Source: DASWJZ01 sp963720705 (GTDB lineage: Bacteria > Pseudomonadota > Alphaproteobacteria > Rhizobiales > Afifellaceae). From it: a DNA stretch of 64,000 nucleotides. Under the pieces are notes generated by a model. The model made no database searches. It was not told where the DNA came from and saw nothing but the letters and a program-made list of their open reading frames with translations. Location of the stretch: NCBI GenBank assembly GCA_963720705.1, contig CAVRGJ010000007.1:62001-126000 (forward strand), in the 5' to 3' direction. The position numbers were made by a program, and so were the translations under genes. Shown one piece after another: positions 43,019 through 52,627 of the stretch (position 1 is its first letter; the number at the start of each line of letters is the position of its first letter).

Positions 43019-43507
43019 ATGCCGGACAATGAGAAAGACGCACCCGGCGTCATCGTTTTCCCGCCGCTCCTTGCGCTCATCGTGCTCGTCGCCGGTGCTA
43101 TCCTCGACTGGCTCTTTCCGCTTGCGATCATCTCCGTCGTGCCCGTGGCTCCGCGCGCGGTTGTCGGCGCCGCGCTCTTCGCGCTCGGCCTCACAATCGC
43201 GCTCATGGGCGAGCGCGCCTTCAGGCGGGTCGGCACGAACGTGAACCCATTCCGGCCCGCCCTGTCACTGGCGGGTCAAGGCATCTACGCGCGGCTTCGC
43301 AATCCGATGTACCTCGGCATGGGACTGATTGTGCTCGGGATCGTCGTCGGCTTCGGGCTCGAATGGACGTTCCTGCTGCTCATCGCCGGCGCCTTCGTCA
43401 TGCATTACGGCGTGGTGCTGCGCGAGGAGCGCTATCTGGAGCGAAAATTCGGCGACGACTATCGCGCCTACAAGAAGACCGTGCCGCGCTACGGGTTCAG
43501 GTTCTGA
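43019..43507 (+). CDS. Isoprenylcysteine carboxyl methyltransferase-like membrane protein
   Basis: This is a 162-residue integral membrane protein with four to five helices and the ICMT/PEMT-type motif GIYARLRNPMYLGMGLIV...HYGVVLREERYLERKFGDDY, which binds S-adenosylmethionine. Related bacterial proteins methylate phospholipid head groups or unknown small molecules. Phosphatidylethanolamine methylation is only one possibility. It is preceded by AGGGAG and converges on the cyclase gene with an 11-base overlap. Confidence 0.82.
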   Translation: MPDNEKDAPGVIVFPPLLALIVLVAGAILDWLFPLAIISVVPVAPRAVVGAALFALGLTIALMGERAFRRVGTNVNPFRPALSLAGQGIYARLRNPMYLGMGLIVLGIVVGFGLEWTFLLLIAGAFVMHYGVVLREERYLERKFGDDYRAYKKTVPRYGFRF

Positions 43508-44888
43508 CCGCGCCTTTCCCATAGGCGAGAACGTTGACTGGCTGCGCCCGCCCCTTGAGCGCCACCTCGCCGCGCTCGGCAAAGCCGGCGAGCAACGCTT
43601 CGGCCTCGCCCGCGGCTTCTGCGCGGACCGTCTCCGCAACGCTGCTTGAGATCAAGGCGGTGCAGTTCAGTTCCCGGGTTAGCGCCTCCAGCCGGCTCGC
43701 GACGTTGACAGTATCGCCGAGGACGGCGAATTCGAGCCGCCGGTCAGTGCCGATATTGCCGACGACGACAGGGCCGTAATGCAGTCCGACAGCGATCGCG
43801 ATTGGCGCCCTGCCGCGCTCGCGCCGACGCTCGTTCCACGCCGCGAAGTCGTCGACCATCGCGCGCACGCATTCGAGCCCGTTGATCGTGTCGCGCGGTC
43901 CGGGTTCGGGCGTGCCGAAGGTCGCCATCAGGCCGTCGCCGATGAACTTGTCGAGCGTTCCGTTGCGGCGGAATACTTCATCCTCCAGCCGCGCGTGCAC
44001 TTCGCGTAAGAGCTCGATCGCTTCGTGCGGCGTGTGCCGCTCCGCCCACGCCGTGAACCCGACGAGGTCGGCGAAGAGGACGGCTGCAGCCTGCTCGCGC
44101 ACTTGTGCAAGGGCTTGGTCCTGCCGCGCGAGCCGGTCGACAGTCGCCGGCGGAAAATAGCGCGCGAGGTTGCCGCGTTCGCGTTCAAGTGCCGCCTGTC
44201 GCTCGACCAGCCGGCGCGAGCGCGCGACGACGAGGGCCAGCAGCGAGGCGACGATCAGCAGTACGACGACGTCGCGTATCGGCTGGTCGAGGTCGACGAA
44301 GGTCGGCATTCCGTAAGTCGATAGAACGGCGTCGGTGCCGCTGCCGGCAGGAATGTTGAACACCGTCCCGGGCTGCGCCACGACCCACGCGGTGGCAACC
44401 AGCCAGGCGACCGCACTGGTGATCCCGCCCCAGATCACGAGCCGCGGTTGATAGCTGAAGGCGAGTCCGACGAGCAGGATGTAGAAATAGACGAAATTGC
44501 CGAAGCGCAGTTCCATCTGCGCCGGCAGATGCGTTGTGGCCCAAGGGTTGGGCACGACGAGAGTGAAGGCGAGCAACGCGGAATCGAGCGCAATCTGCGC
44601 GTAAGGTTGCCACCAGCGAAAGAGGCCGAGGCCTTCCACGGTCTGCCGCGCGTAACCCGCGACAATGAAGACGCCGAGCAGGAACTCGTAGAAGAGTACT
44701 TCGGGAAACGGCGCGAGTAGGAAAAGGAAGAGGCCGACGACGACGAGCGCGGCGGTGCGGCCCTTGAGCGCCAGCAGCCGCCCGGCCGCCTCCTCCGAGG
44801 CGAGGCTCTCGGTTATCCGGGCTTCCTGACGGCTCTTCAGCCCCGTCTTCGGGGCGGCCGCGGTGTCTGCAACGGCGTCGACGACCAT
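43497..44888 (-). CDS. Membrane adenylate/guanylate cyclase
   Basis: This 463-residue protein has an N-terminal membrane domain of about six helices (residues 40-235), a short coiled linker and a class III cyclase domain. Catalytic features are VLFADLVGFTAWAER with metal-binding Asp, KFIGDGLMATFG, and the second metal/base region FAVLGDTVNVASRLE with Asn/Arg transition-state residues. The product is presumably cAMP. Start ATG 44888 is chosen because GGAGG precedes it; a further ATG at 44918 has no such site. Confidence 0.91.
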   Translation of the reverse strand: MVVDAVADTAAAPKTGLKSRQEARITESLASEEAAGRLLALKGRTAALVVVGLFLFLLAPFPEVLFYEFLLGVFIVAGYARQTVEGLGLFRWWQPYAQIALDSALLAFTLVVPNPWATTHLPAQMELRFGNFVYFYILLVGLAFSYQPRLVIWGGITSAVAWLVATAWVVAQPGTVFNIPAGSGTDAVLSTYGMPTFVDLDQPIRDVVVLLIVASLLALVVARSRRLVERQAALERERGNLARYFPPATVDRLARQDQALAQVREQAAAVLFADLVGFTAWAERHTPHEAIELLREVHARLEDEVFRRNGTLDKFIGDGLMATFGTPEPGPRDTINGLECVRAMVDDFAAWNERRRERGRAPIAIAVGLHYGPVVVGNIGTDRRLEFAVLGDTVNVASRLEALTRELNCTALISSSVAETVRAEAAGEAEALLAGFAERGEVALKGRAQPVNVLAYGKGAVRT

Positions 44889-44957
44889 GGCGATCCTCCG
44901 GTCCGACGAGTCGGACATTCGCCGGTTAGGATAACAGCCTTGCGGCTTTTTGGAGGG

Positions 44958-45620
44958 TCAGCGCGCGAGCTCTGCAAAACGCGCGTAGTCGCGGAAGAGT
45001 GGACGGAAGGTCAGCCGTCCGCCATTCGATTCGGCAAGTGCTGAAAGCGCCGCGCGAAGCTCGGCCCGCGGCATGACGTGGAATTTGGCGAGCCAGGCAA
45101 AGAGCATGCGCCGAAACCAGCGAGGCAGCCGCTCTTGCTCGCCGAAATCGACGATGAGGAGCCGCCCGCCCGCCGGCTCGACGATAGCCATCGCCTGCCC
45201 GATCGCGTCCCGCCAGGCCGGTATCATCGATACGCTGTAGGAAAAGAAGACACGGTCGAAGCGGTCGCGCCCGAAGAGTTTTCGGGAATCGAACCGCGCG
45301 GCGTCGCCGAGCGCGAGCGTGATGCGGTTCTCCAGCCCGGCGCTGCGGATATTGCCGCGCGCCGTCAACAGCATCACGGAGGAGACGTCGAGCCCGAAGA
45401 GGCGGGCGTCGGGATAGCGGCGCGCCGCGGCGATCAGGTTTCGTCCGGTGCCGCAGCCGATCTCCAGGATCGAGCCCCCGGGTGGCGGGTTCAGCTCAGC
45501 GATCAGCATGTCGCGTCCGAGCAGGAAATATTTTCGCGTGAGATCGTAGATATGGCGCTGGCGCCGATAGACGCAGTCCATCAGGACATCGGCGGTCGGG
45601 CTGCCGCCGGGCGCGCTCAT
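44958..45620 (-). CDS. btaB: Betaine lipid N-methyltransferase BtaB
   Basis: This 220-residue SAM-dependent methyltransferase has motif I ILEIGCGTGRN at 51-61. The BtaB-specific opening VYRRQRHIYDLTRKYFLLGRD lies just before it. It methylates the amino group of diacylglycerylhomoserine three times to make the betaine lipid DGTS. ATG 45620 overlaps the btaA stop by 4 bases (ATGA). Together they give a phosphorus-free membrane lipid, usually made on phosphate starvation. Confidence 0.92.
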   Translation of the reverse strand: MSAPGGSPTADVLMDCVYRRQRHIYDLTRKYFLLGRDMLIAELNPPPGGSILEIGCGTGRNLIAAARRYPDARLFGLDVSSVMLLTARGNIRSAGLENRITLALGDAARFDSRKLFGRDRFDRVFFSYSVSMIPAWRDAIGQAMAIVEPAGGRLLIVDFGEQERLPRWFRRMLFAWLAKFHVMPRAELRAALSALAESNGGRLTFRPLFRDYARFAELAR

Positions 45621-46864
45621 CCGTTGAAGACGTAAAGGTGGAAGCCGCCGTAGATCGAGGAGCGGTCCTCGCGCGTGAGCGCACGGCTCGTCTCGGCCTC
45701 GTAGGTCCAACGGCTGAGGACATTCTCGTCGACGCGGCCGGGGAGGAGGCTTGGCTCGGCGGCGGTGCGGAAGATGACGCGCGCGCCGGGGCGCGCGGCA
45801 TGCGTGATCGCCTGCCAGAGAGCCTTCAGCTGCGCGTCCGTCATCCAGTCCTGTGCGTCGAGAAGCACGCAGCCGTCGACGCTGCCGGCATGTTCATTCC
45901 GCAGCGCGTCCGTGACGGAGCTCCGCACCACCTGAACGCGGCCGGCGCGGGCGCGGATGCCGTCGAAGTTCTGTGGACGCAGATAGGGCGGCAACGGCCC
46001 GGAGCCGCTCGCCGCGTAACCGCGGTCGAAGGCCTGCCAGGCGAAATAATTGTCGTTGAGGGAGAAGTCGCAGGCGAGCCGTTTCAGCCTGCCGCGCAAT
46101 ACCGCTGCCATGTCGCCGCCGGAGGCGAGCGCGAGCGCCTCGTATTGCGCAGGCGGGATGCCGAGCCCGTAGAGCGATGTCTTCTTCGAGGTGAGCCAGC
46201 GCACCAGCGTCTTGTCGAAGAGCGGCGCCAGCGTCGCCTCGAAGAAGCGGTTCTGCTCGTCGAGCGAGCGCGCTTCCATCATGCCGCGCGGGTTGGCACC
46301 GTAGAGCCGCGCCACGAGATGCGCCGTGCCGATGAACATGCCGAGCAGGCCGTGCCGGTAGATGTCGCGCTTGAAAAGCGTGACGCGGCGACGGCCCAGG
46401 ATATCGCGTCCCTCCCAGTAGCGGCGTGTTTCCGCGTCGAGAGCGAAGCGGATGAAGCGGCGGTAGGCGGAAAGATTGGTGCGCGAGTCCGCTTCGCCGA
46501 AGAACCGGTAGAACGATCCGTAGGACGGGAGCTGGCGGACAGCCGCGAGCTTCAGCTTGGTCAGCGCCACGTGCGCGCGATTGAGGTCGACAGCGAGGAT
46601 CGTAGCCGGATCGGCAGTCAGATAGGAGAGCACGTTGCAGCCGCCCGAGGCGATTGCCACCACGCGCGCGCCGGACTTCAGTTGCAGTGCCTTGAGGTCT
46701 ACCTCCGGGTCTTCCCAGATCTGCGGATAGACGAGCCCCTTGAAAGCAAGGGTGAAGATGCGCTCGCGGATTCCGTCCCAAGAGGATGCCTTGAAGCGGT
46801 GGACCGCTTGGGGAAGAGCATCGGAGGGCCGAAGACCCTCCGATGCCTGACCGGTCGCTGACAC
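45617..46864 (-). CDS. btaA: SAM:diacylglycerol 3-amino-3-carboxypropyltransferase BtaA (DUF3419)
   Basis: This 415-residue protein has the BtaA opening GLVYPQIWEDPEVDLKALQL, the SAM-binding VVAIASGGCNVLSYLT and a C-terminal half with IRARAGRVQVVRSSV and GSVDGCVLLDAQDWM. It forms diacylglycerylhomoserine from SAM and diacylglycerol. GTG 46864 is chosen because GGGAGGA sits 3 bases upstream; longer upstream extensions lack both a site and homology. A pho-box-like sequence is 51-68 bases upstream. Confidence 0.92.
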   Translation of the reverse strand: MSATGQASEGLRPSDALPQAVHRFKASSWDGIRERIFTLAFKGLVYPQIWEDPEVDLKALQLKSGARVVAIASGGCNVLSYLTADPATILAVDLNRAHVALTKLKLAAVRQLPSYGSFYRFFGEADSRTNLSAYRRFIRFALDAETRRYWEGRDILGRRRVTLFKRDIYRHGLLGMFIGTAHLVARLYGANPRGMMEARSLDEQNRFFEATLAPLFDKTLVRWLTSKKTSLYGLGIPPAQYEALALASGGDMAAVLRGRLKRLACDFSLNDNYFAWQAFDRGYAASGSGPLPPYLRPQNFDGIRARAGRVQVVRSSVTDALRNEHAGSVDGCVLLDAQDWMTDAQLKALWQAITHAARPGARVIFRTAAEPSLLPGRVDENVLSRWTYEAETSRALTREDRSSIYGGFHLYVFNG

Positions 46865-46914
46865 GTTTCCTCCCGAATCACTGCTCGGAGTGGCCCAAGC
46901 GTTACGGACGTCAG

Positions 46915-46932
46915 ATGAAACGTTGGTGACGG
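46915..46932 (-). promoter_or_regulatory. Possible PhoB box upstream of btaA
   Basis: On the minus strand CCGTCAC-CAAC-GTTTCAT shows two 7-base halves with TCA cores 11 bases apart, each matching 5 of 7 positions of the CTGTCAT consensus. Its distance to the btaA start fits PhoB control, which is known for btaAB in rhizobia. The match is imperfect. Confidence 0.4.
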
Positions 46933-46957
46933 GCGGCCACCGCCTCGACGAGCGCGA

Positions 46958-46982
46958 GGAACCAAGCCTCGAAAGCTCCGTT
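46958..46982 (+). promoter_or_regulatory. EcfG-type promoter of the first CsbD-type gene
   Basis: GGAAC at 46958-46962, 16 bases, then CGTT at 46979-46982 is a perfect consensus, 28 bases before the start codon at 47010. Confidence 0.85.
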
Positions 46983-47009
46983 GACCATCCACCGGTCACC
47001 GAGGCCGCC

Positions 47010-47249
47010 ATGAACGCGAACCAAATCGACGCCGCCTGGCACGAGTTTCGCGGCGTCCTGAAAGCCCGATGGGGAAGGATCGTCGGCGATACCGAGGCTC
47101 TGATGGCAGGGCGGCGGGAAGCCACCATCGCGCGAATGCAGACGCGCTATGGACTGTCGCGCGAAGAGGCCGAACGGGCCGGCGAATTCCTGCATGAACC
47201 GGGTGTGCTCGATGATTGGAACGACACCCGTTCGATCCTCGACATGTGA
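47010..47249 (+). CDS. Small CsbD-like stress protein
   Basis: This 79-residue charged helical protein has AAWHEFRGVLKARWGRIVGDT and a second helix MQTRYGLSREEAERAGEFL. The W-x-x-F-R-G...W-G...D-T pattern matches the CsbD fold, although divergent. The start at 47010 is chosen because GAGG lies upstream and because the EcfG promoter is just before it. It is expected to be induced by general stress. The molecular role of CsbD proteins is not known. Confidence 0.8.
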   Translation: MNANQIDAAWHEFRGVLKARWGRIVGDTEALMAGRREATIARMQTRYGLSREEAERAGEFLHEPGVLDDWNDTRSILDM

Positions 47250-47296
47250 TGTTCCGAAACAATGAGCCGGCGCAAGTGTTTACGCCGGAGGAATTG

Positions 47297-47322
47297 GGAA
47301 CAATTATCGCGCGCGCTTCGTT
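47297..47322 (+). promoter_or_regulatory. EcfG-type promoter of the second CsbD gene
   Basis: GGAAC at 47297-47301, 17 bases, then CGTT at 47319-47322 is a perfect consensus, 33 bases before the ATG at 47355. Confidence 0.88.
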
Positions 47323-47354
47323 GATCCGGGCAACAACGTCAAACGGAGCGTCAT

Positions 47355-47576
47355 ATGAATTGGGATCGCATCGAAGGGAACTGGAAGCAATTCAAAGGCA
47401 AGGCCAAGGAGCAGTGGGGCAAGCTCACCGACGACGATCTCGACGTCGTCGCCGGCAAGCGCGATCAGCTCACCGGTCGTATCCAGGAGCGCTATGGTAT
47501 CGCCAAGGACGAGGCGGCGCGACAGATCGACGAGTGGACACGGCGCAGCGACGACTACTGGCGCAATGTCGCCTGA
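47355..47576 (+). CDS. CsbD-family general stress protein
   Basis: This 73-residue protein has the clear CsbD signature MNWDRIEGNWKQFKGKAKEQ followed by WGKLTDDDLDVVAGKRDQL and a tail IQERYGIAKDEAARQIDEW. It is highly charged and without hydrophobic segments, so cytosolic. It has its own EcfG promoter upstream and a perfect terminator downstream, making a monocistronic stress unit. The paralogue just before it is more divergent. Confidence 0.93.
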   Translation: MNWDRIEGNWKQFKGKAKEQWGKLTDDDLDVVAGKRDQLTGRIQERYGIAKDEAARQIDEWTRRSDDYWRNVA

Positions 47577-47595
47577 CGGAGAAATCCGAGAACGG

Positions 47596-47625
47596 AAGGC
47601 CGGGCGAGTCCCGGCCTTCTTCTTT
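47596..47625 (+). terminator. Rho-independent terminator after the CsbD gene
   Basis: This is a perfect 9-bp stem AAGGCCGGG / CCCGGCCTT with loop CGAGT followed by CTTCTTT. It lies 20 bases after the stop of the CsbD gene and just inside the gap to convergent bmt. Confidence 0.85.
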
Positions 47626-47631
47626 GCGCTA

Positions 47632-48645
<1,014 letters not shown>

Positions 48646-48666
48646 GACGCCTCGATTGTTCGTTGC

Positions 48667-48724
48667 GGTGCCGGTACAGCACCTTGCCCGTTTTCCCGCA
48701 AGCTACAATTCCCGCCTTTGGCGG
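48667..48724 (-). other. Three consecutive hairpins in the bmt leader
   Basis: In the minus-strand leader of bmt three perfect 5-bp stems follow each other: CCGCC/GGCGG (48712-48724), CTTGC/GCAAG (48683-48702) and GGTGC/GCACC (48667-48683). They end about 20 bases before the start codon. The arrangement suggests a structured mRNA leader, but it matches no riboswitch class I can name. Confidence 0.4.
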
Positions 48725-48866
48725 ACCGCCATTCGTGTCCTTAGATATGCGACCACGAGGAGGACGCAATGAGAGGTTTTTCGCTTTGATTGCCGTCGGC
48801 AGCCGCGAACTCATAAGCACGCAGCCGCAAGCGGATGGCGTCGCGCGCGTGGAAGCGCCCGAACCG

Positions 48867-50558
48867 CTACGCGGTCTCCGCGGCCTTCAGGCCGAGCTCT
48901 TCCGCGATCTGTTGGCGCAGCAGGAATTTCTGCACCTTCCCCGTCACCGTCATCGGAAAGGCGTCGACGAGTTTGACGTAGCGCGGGATCTTGTAGTGCG
49001 CGATCTGGTCGCGGCAAAATTCGCGAAACTCGTCCTCCGAGGCTTGCATGCCAGGCCGAACAATGACGAAGGCGCAAAGCTCCTCGCCGTATTTCGGATC
49101 GGGCACGCCGACGCACTGGACGTCGAGGATCTTCGGATGCCGGTAGAGGAATTCTTCGACCTCGCGCGGATAGATGTTTTCGCCGCCGCGTATGACCATG
49201 TCCTTGGTGCGGCCGACGATGTTGCAGAAACCTAACTCGTCGATGGTGGCGAGATCGCCAGTGTGCATCCAGCGCGCCGGATCGATCGCCTCGCGGGTCT
49301 TCTCCTCCTCGTCCCAATATCCAAGCATCACCGAGTAGCCTCGCGTGAGCAGCTCCCCCGGCTCGCGACGCGGCACGATCCGCCCGCTTGCGTCGACGAT
49401 CTTCACTTCCAGGTGCGGCTGAATCCTACCGACGGTCGACACTCTGCGGTCGAACGAGTCGTCGACCGAGCTTTGGAAGCTCACCGGCGAGGTTTCCGTC
49501 ATGCCGTAGGCAATCGTGACCTCGCGCATGTTGAGGCGCTCAACGACACGCTTCATGACCTCGACCGGGCAGGGGGCGCCGGCCATGATCCCGGTGCGGA
49601 GCGTTGAGACTTCGAACTGCGCGAAGTCGGGACAGTCGAGCAGCGCGATGAACATCGTCGGCACGCCGTGGAGCGCCGTGCAGCGCTCCTCTTGCACTGC
49701 CTCCAGCACCGCCTTCGGCTCGAAGCTTTCGCCCGGATAGATCATCGCGGCGCCATGCGTCACGCAGGCGAGGTTTCCGAGCACCATGCCGAAGCAGTGG
49801 TAGAGCGGCACCGGGATGCACAGGCGGTCGGCCTCCGTGAACCGCATCGCCTCACCGACGAAGAAGCCGTTGTTGAGAATGTTGTGATGCGTCAGCGTCG
49901 CGCCTTTCGGCGCACCCGTGGTGCCTGATGTGAATTGGATGTTGATCGCGTCGTCGAACTGAAGCTCGCTTCCGAGCGCCGCAAGGTCGGCTAGTTCTTC
50001 CGCGCTCGCCTCGACGAGGAGAGTGTTGAAGTTGAGCATCCCGGGCGTTTGATCGTCGCCGAGGCGGATGAGCGTCTTGAGTTCGGGGAGGGCGATCGAT
50101 TCAGTTCTCCCGGGCGAGCACTCCGCGATCTCCGGGGCGACGCTTTCGAGGATCGCGATATAGTCGCTGGATTTGAAGCGGGGCGAGAGAATCAGCGCCG
50201 TGCAGCCGACCTTGCGCAGCGCGTATTCGAGCTCCGTGCGGCGATAGGCTGGGTTAATGTTGACGAGGATCAGCCCGGCCTTGGCGGTTGCGAATTGTGT
50301 CAGCGCCCATTCCGCGCAGTTCTGCGACCAGATGCCGATGCGCTGTCCCGGCCGCAAGCCAAGGCGCAGGAGGCTTGCGGCGAGATTGTCGACGTGGCGG
50401 CGGAACTCCGCATAGGACCAGCGCACATTCTGGTGGCGCACGATGAGCGCTTCGCGGTAGCCGAAGCGCGCGGCGGCGGCGTCGAAGGCGCGCCCGATGG
50501 TCTCTCCGATCAGCGGCAGGTTCGAGGCGCCCTGAACGTAGCTGGGCTCACCCGACAT
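48867..50558 (-). CDS. AMP-binding acyl-CoA synthetase
   Basis: This 563-residue adenylating enzyme has the P-loop-like QFTSGTTGAPKGATLTHHN. GMTETSPVSFQSS follows, then GELLTRGYSVMLGYW, VIRGGENIYPREVEEFL, and the C-terminal catalytic lysine in TVTGKVQKF. It activates a fatty or other carboxylic acid to acyl-CoA. The profile resembles medium-chain FadD-like enzymes. Start ATG 50558 has GGGAGAA upstream; a longer frame from 50720 lacks homology. The substrate is unknown; the divergent desaturase and an XRE regulator nearby point to lipid metabolism. Confidence 0.9.
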   Translation of the reverse strand: MSGEPSYVQGASNLPLIGETIGRAFDAAAARFGYREALIVRHQNVRWSYAEFRRHVDNLAASLLRLGLRPGQRIGIWSQNCAEWALTQFATAKAGLILVNINPAYRRTELEYALRKVGCTALILSPRFKSSDYIAILESVAPEIAECSPGRTESIALPELKTLIRLGDDQTPGMLNFNTLLVEASAEELADLAALGSELQFDDAINIQFTSGTTGAPKGATLTHHNILNNGFFVGEAMRFTEADRLCIPVPLYHCFGMVLGNLACVTHGAAMIYPGESFEPKAVLEAVQEERCTALHGVPTMFIALLDCPDFAQFEVSTLRTGIMAGAPCPVEVMKRVVERLNMREVTIAYGMTETSPVSFQSSVDDSFDRRVSTVGRIQPHLEVKIVDASGRIVPRREPGELLTRGYSVMLGYWDEEEKTREAIDPARWMHTGDLATIDELGFCNIVGRTKDMVIRGGENIYPREVEEFLYRHPKILDVQCVGVPDPKYGEELCAFVIVRPGMQASEDEFREFCRDQIAHYKIPRYVKLVDAFPMTVTGKVQKFLLRQQIAEELGLKAAETA

Positions 50559-50742
50559 GGTGTTTTCTCCCAAACCCTTTTTCTTGCCGAGTGCGGCGTT
50601 AGAGAGTTCTGCATCACGCGCCGGCAGCACGCGGTAGACCCCGAGATGGGCACGGGCCTTCGTTGTTTCGCTGGCGATCTCTGCGGTGTCGAGCTTCGGC
50701 CGCCCGCGCTGCCATGGCAAGGACGAATGACGGCGCGGCCGT

Positions 50743-51582
50743 CTATTGGACCTTGAGCGCGCGGATGAATTTCGCGCTCTCGTTGGCGCTCACGATGGCG
50801 TTGCGGATCAGATTGTCGAAGTGGCGGGTGAGGGCGCGGATGTGGTCGGTCGTATTCAAGACCAGATACATCTCGCCGACGAAGATCGCCGCGCGCTGCG
50901 GACCGAACACGGTGTAGGGGATCGAATAGGTGCGGCGCTGGTCGTAGAGGAAGAGGCGGAAGCCGGGATAAAGCTCCTCGACCAACGTCGCCATGTAATC
51001 GAATTGCGCTTTGCGTGCCTGGCGGGGGAGGCCGTCCCAGAGCCCCTTGCCCTCTGCCAGAAGCTCTAGCCGCTGGCGCGGCATGCAGACCTCCATGTCG
51101 GTCTCCGGGCGGCGGTTGTAGTCGAGACGGAACTCCGCGTTGCGGAGCTGCCAAGACGGGCTCGGCGCTGCGCGCCCGGAATATTCGTAGGCGATGACGT
51201 CGGGGGTCCTGAGAAGATCGGGGATCTGCGAAGGCACGTAGCGAATCTTGTAGCCGACCGCTTCCTTGTGCCAGCGCTCCAGGAGCGTGTCGTTGTCGAA
51301 GCCTTGCGCCTCGGCGATCTCCAGCGCCGGTTTGATCTCGGCTGCAAGCGTTTCGTCTTGCGAGAGTCCGAGCAGCCAGTCGAGGCTGACGGCGTAGGTT
51401 CCGGAGATACGGCGGAGCGTCTCCGCGCGCGGTAGGCGAAGAGAGGTGCCGGAGAGGAGCTGTGTTAGCGCCGAGCGGTCGACGCCGATCGACTTGGCGA
51501 AACCGGCGCGCGTCGTGCCGGCGCGATCGATCACGATCTGCAGCCGCTCGCGGAAAACCGGTCCGAGCTCGCGCGTGTCCAT
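50743..51582 (-). CDS. XRE-family helix-turn-helix regulator with large C-terminal domain
   Basis: This 279-residue protein has an N-terminal HTH (about residues 10-70: TRAGFAKSIGVDRSALTQLL with recognition helix) followed by a sensor-like domain of about 200 residues containing ALEIAEAQGFDNDTLLERWH, YRRPETDMEVCMPRQRLELL-like and a conserved FRLFLYDQRRTYSIPYTVFG. It is similar in layout to regulators of fatty-acid and acyl-CoA genes. It lies between the acyl-CoA synthetase and the divergent desaturase and may control either. The effector is unknown. Confidence 0.85.
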   Translation of the reverse strand: MDTRELGPVFRERLQIVIDRAGTTRAGFAKSIGVDRSALTQLLSGTSLRLPRAETLRRISGTYAVSLDWLLGLSQDETLAAEIKPALEIAEAQGFDNDTLLERWHKEAVGYKIRYVPSQIPDLLRTPDVIAYEYSGRAAPSPSWQLRNAEFRLDYNRRPETDMEVCMPRQRLELLAEGKGLWDGLPRQARKAQFDYMATLVEELYPGFRLFLYDQRRTYSIPYTVFGPQRAAIFVGEMYLVLNTTDHIRALTRHFDNLIRNAIVSANESAKFIRALKVQ

Positions 51583-51684
51583 CGAAACTATGTTGTGCCT
51601 AGAAACCCTCTGATGACTTTACGCATCATCAGGGCGAAATGCAATCCATATGCAACATTTGGTGCGCAATCTCACATTGTCGTG

Positions 51685-51704
51685 ATATCAAAAGCGCTTT
51701 ATAT
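51685..51704. promoter_or_regulatory. AT-rich dyad just before the desaturase start
   Basis: ATATCAAA-AGCG-CTTTATAT is an imperfect 20-bp inverted repeat resembling the dyad at 34759. It lies 9-28 bases before the desaturase ATG in a region bounded by the divergent regulator gene, so it may be an operator for that regulator. Confidence 0.35.
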
Positions 51705-51712
51705 TCAGGTAC

Positions 51713-52621
51713 ATGGGCAAGAGGGGATTGTCGATTCGGGAAGTAGAGTGGCCGACGGCCGCATTGCTCGTTGGCTGCTACGCGCTCTGGGTTCTCGCGA
51801 CGACCTACTACGGCGAACTCGGCCCGCTCCTTTTCATCCTCGTCACCGCCCCGCTGATCACGCTTCATTCGTCGCTTCAGCACGAGGTCGCGCATGGCCA
51901 CCCGACCCGCGTGGCCGGACTGAACGAGGCGCTGGTCTTCCTGCCGCTCGGGCTGCTCTTTCCCTATCGCCGCTTCAAAGCGCTGCACCTTCGCCACCAC
52001 AACGATGCGGCGCTGACTGACCCTTACGACGATCCGGAATCGTTTTATTACGCGATCGCCGATTGGCAGAAGCTACCGGCGCCGATCCAGAAGGTGCTCG
52101 ACTTGAACAACACTTTCGCCGGACGCTTCCTGATCGGACCGGCGGTGATGGCAGTTGGCTTCCTGGCGAGTGAGGCAAGGCTTTTGTGGGTGGGCGACCG
52201 GCAGGTGGTCTCAGCCTGGCTCCGCCATCTCGTCGGCGGCGCGCTGGTCCTCGGCTGGGTCGTTGGGTTCTGCGGCGTTCCGCTCTGGCTCTACGCCGCC
52301 GCAGCCTATCTAGGCCTGTCGATCCTCAACATTCGCACCTTCGCCGAGCATCAGGCGCACGAAACGCTGGGCGGGCGGACGGCGATCGTCGAGGCGTCAC
52401 CGCTCTTCGGGCTGCTTTTCCTCAACAACAATTTGCACTTCGTGCACCATGAGAACCCGCGCGTTCCGTGGTATCATCTGCCAGCGCTCTACCGAGCGAG
52501 CCGCGCCGTGTTTCTTGCGGCGAACGAGAGCTACAGCTTCAAGGGTTATGGCGAAATGATCCGGCGCTACCTGTTTCGCGCCAAGACACCGGTCCCGCAT
52601 CCGCTCCTACGGCGGGGTTGA
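51713..52621 (+). CDS. Membrane fatty acid desaturase / hydroxylase
   Basis: This 302-residue integral membrane di-iron enzyme has three His boxes: HSSLQHEVAHGH, LRHHNDA, and NNLHFVHHENPRVPWYHLP. Hydrophobic segments flank them. It desaturates or hydroxylates an acyl chain, carotenoid or similar lipid using O2 and electrons from a ferredoxin or cytochrome. The substrate is not known. AGGT precedes the ATG. The PhnD-like gene follows after only 6 bases, an unusual pairing. Confidence 0.9.
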   Translation: MGKRGLSIREVEWPTAALLVGCYALWVLATTYYGELGPLLFILVTAPLITLHSSLQHEVAHGHPTRVAGLNEALVFLPLGLLFPYRRFKALHLRHHNDAALTDPYDDPESFYYAIADWQKLPAPIQKVLDLNNTFAGRFLIGPAVMAVGFLASEARLLWVGDRQVVSAWLRHLVGGALVLGWVVGFCGVPLWLYAAAAYLGLSILNIRTFAEHQAHETLGGRTAIVEASPLFGLLFLNNNLHFVHHENPRVPWYHLPALYRASRAVFLAANESYSFKGYGEMIRRYLFRAKTPVPHPLLRRG

Positions 52622-52627
52622 GTCGCG

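Noticed and set aside
48646..48866. SAM-II or other SAM riboswitch before bmt
   Set aside because: The conserved core elements of the known classes are not visible; only generic hairpins were seen.
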